Assembly (NCBI GenBank): GCA_002483765.1 | Contig: DLIO01000007.1 | Span: 1 to 15,744, forward strand | DNA length: 15,744 nt | Source of the DNA: Lentisphaeria bacterium UBA7640 | GTDB taxonomy: Bacteria; Verrucomicrobiota; Lentisphaeria; Victivallales; Victivallaceae | Direction: 5' to 3' | Shown: positions 15,301-15,744 of the stretch, piece after piece | Layout: each line of letters starts with the position of its first letter | Position numbering within the stretch: the first letter of the stretch is position 1 | Notes under the pieces: generated by a model | What the model was told of the DNA's origin: nothing | The model's database searches: none | The model's input: only the letters and a program-made list of their open reading frames with translations | Made by a program: the position numbers and the translations under genes

Positions 15301-15466
15301 GAGTATAGCCATAAGTTCCATTATCTGAAAAAGTTCCGCACATGGCGCCGTTTTCGTCGCGCCAAGCACAGACCAATTTATCTGCCTTTAAAAGCTGTTT
15401 CGCCGATTTTACCGTTGCTTCACTTGAGGCCACGGTCAACCGTTCTTCAAAGCTCTGTTTTATCAC
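12335..15466 (-). CDS. SNF2-family DNA-dependent ATPase with N-terminal SWIM zinc finger
   Basis: This 1043-residue protein is a Swi2/Snf2 superfamily-2 ATPase, the kind that translocates on duplex DNA and remodels protein-DNA complexes without true unwinding. A SWIM-type zinc site lies near 64-82 (CGCND...GLCAHAV). A long middle region (about 100-585) has no motif I can name. The ATPase core follows: ADEMGLGKT (Walker A, near 615-623), DEAQH (near 710), LTGTPLENS (near 735-745), then the second lobe with GGTGLNL (near 956) and HRIGQTRS (near 985). All core motifs are intact. The start is a GTG with GGAGAAAG upstream; no ATG is better placed. Length and order match bacterial SWIM-SNF2 helicases. 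Whether it serves repair, transcription recycling or defence is not shown by the neighbours, which are ordinary housekeeping genes. Confidence 0.92.
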   Translation of the reverse strand: MIKQSFEERLTVASSEATVKSAKQLLKADKLVCAWRDENGAMCGTFSDNGTYGYTQVLPGEPARKKCGCNDSIKGLCAHAVALIMYFGRSSDHANSAVEEIDDPGSFGALKFESFAELAERAAEIPQAEVHISVNSAFPHVPSKWENAILSVKLKYSKKEYIGNVNNLRQLYFSKSLSVSLKLTHFSLQDRQIIRFLAVNAEPESSRLLLNSEQTSEFFHCLINYERFTNDGKKIIIHGETASAAVLLKRLSKKIHLIPSIVLDEALLPLQATKVITGRSGVWVGIKGEYWWIPATMDVGWLRNFFGAGAQIFDVHDSAAAIQAASQMPVKLIRDQATMPDHKPCTICLNGGFEADRSFRLELKFAYNGRIFEEDEGRLAASDGHFWRRDHRMEKSVVQELIRFGFERRSGGFYLEDTEAAGIFLDIVIPIWQREKRDLLLGGTLAAVCHGGSGVPSVAINCRCLPPQPEVYPLEYAITAGGVKIHWHSIAKAVKNHCRYLYPAPNKIVHLNHQMFKFFKAATSVVRNVSDHDFRVDVPYCAVHYWSQIGRDIPGATPPEFYLDKTSKILSGNFDSNDAVFTDPELFKGTLRDYQADGIRWMRMLTDHGFNVILADEMGLGKTIQALALLVSRKDAMKAPALVVCPASLVENWRREALKFIPSFRTISLTEVDRQRYWDNSENYDLMIISYAVARRDAPTIKKIQFSYLILDEAQHIKNHATINAKSCKEIRAEHRLVLTGTPLENSIEDLWSIFDFLNPKLLGPFNAFRKYYANISTDKELRNDLTARIAPFIKRRTKALVCAELPPKHERTLFCEMESAQRELYEQYYQSGREKIKNILPGDKRGSMEILTILLRLRQICCAPELLPDGVVQPSAKLELLKELVLQNIDSGHKMLLFSQFTSLLAIIRRWLDEEKISYEYLDGSTRNRQECVDNFNNSPEIPLFLLSLKAGGTGLNLTSADTVIIYDPWWNPAVEAQATDRTHRIGQTRSVESIKLVVKDSIEEKILEMQARKQIVFDQLIEEPQAFGDKLTIDDYRLLFS

Positions 15467-15492
15467 TTAATCTTTCTCCATATCAAAAATTA

Positions 15493-15514
15493 AACCTGTA
15501 ACATAGCACAGGTT
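15493..15514. promoter_or_regulatory. Inverted repeat AACCTGT-N8-ACAGGTT over the SNF2 promoter, LexA-box-like
   Basis: The two 7-bp arms are exact reverse complements and contain CTGT-N8-ACAG, the consensus core of the E. coli-type SOS box. The centre lies about 38 bp upstream of the GTG start. On the minus strand a plausible -10, TATGTT, falls inside the spacer and left arm (15499-15504), with TTTATA 17 bp further upstream. A repressor bound here would block initiation. Whether this organism's LexA uses that motif is unknown. Confidence 0.45.
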
Positions 15515-15539
15515 GGGACTGATATAAAGCCCGTACTAG

Positions 15540-15744
15540 AAACTGTCATCAAAAAATCAACACTTTTTTCCGTGAAACACGGAGAGCTGGGAGTTGGGAT
15601 ATCTAACCACGAAAAACACGAAAGGCACGAAAAAAAGAGGGAAGAAGATTTTTTGTCCACGGATGACACGAATGGTCACGAAATGCGGACGAGACGTCCG
15701 CGCTCCATAAAGCAGTTCAGCTCTTTCTTAACCCTTAACCCTTA
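15540..15744 (+). repeat. Intergenic repeat cluster at window end
   Basis: ACGAAAAACACGAAAGGCAC-like repeats (15602-15637) match the block at 8538-8570. A further degenerate CACGAA series covers 15655-15683. A hairpin GCGGACG-aga-CGTCCGC lies at 15685-15701, and its right half continues into a 15-base match, inverted, to 8721-8735. The last 18 bases are a CCCTTAA heptamer array cut by the window edge. No gene is seen. Confidence 0.65.

Noticed and set aside
12335..15466. SNF2 ATPase as part of an anti-phage island (DISARM-like or similar)
   Set aside because: No methylase, nuclease, phospholipase-D or other defence partner is adjacent. The neighbours are housekeeping or redox genes.
15727..15744. 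Telomere-like CCCTTAA repeats at the window end
   Set aside because: Only about two and a half units are visible, and they adjoin a junk-repeat cluster. The window edge is arbitrary, so a chromosome end is not supported.

Overview
The window reads as ordinary chromosome from a Gram-negative, probably anaerobic bacterium. It encodes phosphatidylserine synthase and phosphatidylserine decarboxylase, the route to phosphatidylethanolamine. It also encodes a CGGC-domain protein and a 4Fe-4S uracil-DNA glycosylase. Gene-free stretches carry CACGAAA-, CCACGGA- and CACAGAG-type low-complexity repeats, which I associate from memory with Lentisphaerota, Kiritimatiellota and other PVC-group genomes. That placement is an inference: no rRNA or other phylogenetic marker is present.

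Layout. (1) 1-250 is non-coding and repeat-bearing. (2) 251-4184 is a compact five-gene minus-strand operon, transcribed in the order DUF2062 protein, psd, pssA, NAD-dependent sugar-nucleotide epimerase, family-4 uracil-DNA glycosylase. Gaps are 27 and 12 bp, with two 4-bp ATGA overlaps. (3) 4259-4699 is an AT-rich osmC-like gene. (4) 4882-5943 is a soluble PAS sensor-kinase-like protein in which the expected phospho-accepting histidine is asparagine. (5) Diverging from it, 6071-8401 holds a HAD-IIA phosphatase gene followed by rmuC. (6) 8402-9199 is gene-free and holds repeats plus a perfect CG-rich palindrome. (7) 9200-11188 is an AT-rich minus-strand gene for a polytopic GT-C-type glycosyltransferase-like protein. 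(8) 11406-12160 is a minus-strand pair, a CGGC-domain protein followed by an FMN-binding PPOX-like protein. (9) 12335-15466 is a SWIM zinc-finger SNF2-family ATPase on the minus strand. (10) 15467-15744 holds its control region and another repeat cluster.

The clearest structural signal is a duplication. The end of rmuC and the adjoining end of the convergent PPOX-like gene are present at 8238-8466 and again at 11344-11466. The second copy has an in-frame 105-bp deletion in the rmuC part. Between the copies lie the repeats and the glycosyltransferase gene. I read this as an ancestral rmuC/PPOX convergent junction split by insertion of about 2.9 kb of foreign, AT-rich DNA. Coding differences between the copies are mostly synonymous, which favours a homologous import from a relative over simple duplication and decay.

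Three genes suggest DNA maintenance (uracil-DNA glycosylase, RmuC, SNF2 ATPase). The SNF2 gene has a perfect 7-bp inverted repeat of the form CTGT-N8-ACAG over its likely promoter, which resembles a proteobacterial LexA box. I see no CRISPR array, tRNA, rRNA, transposase or phage gene. I find no convincing wholly new multi-gene system. The best leads are the split locus, the histidine-less kinase and the putative operator of the SNF2 gene.
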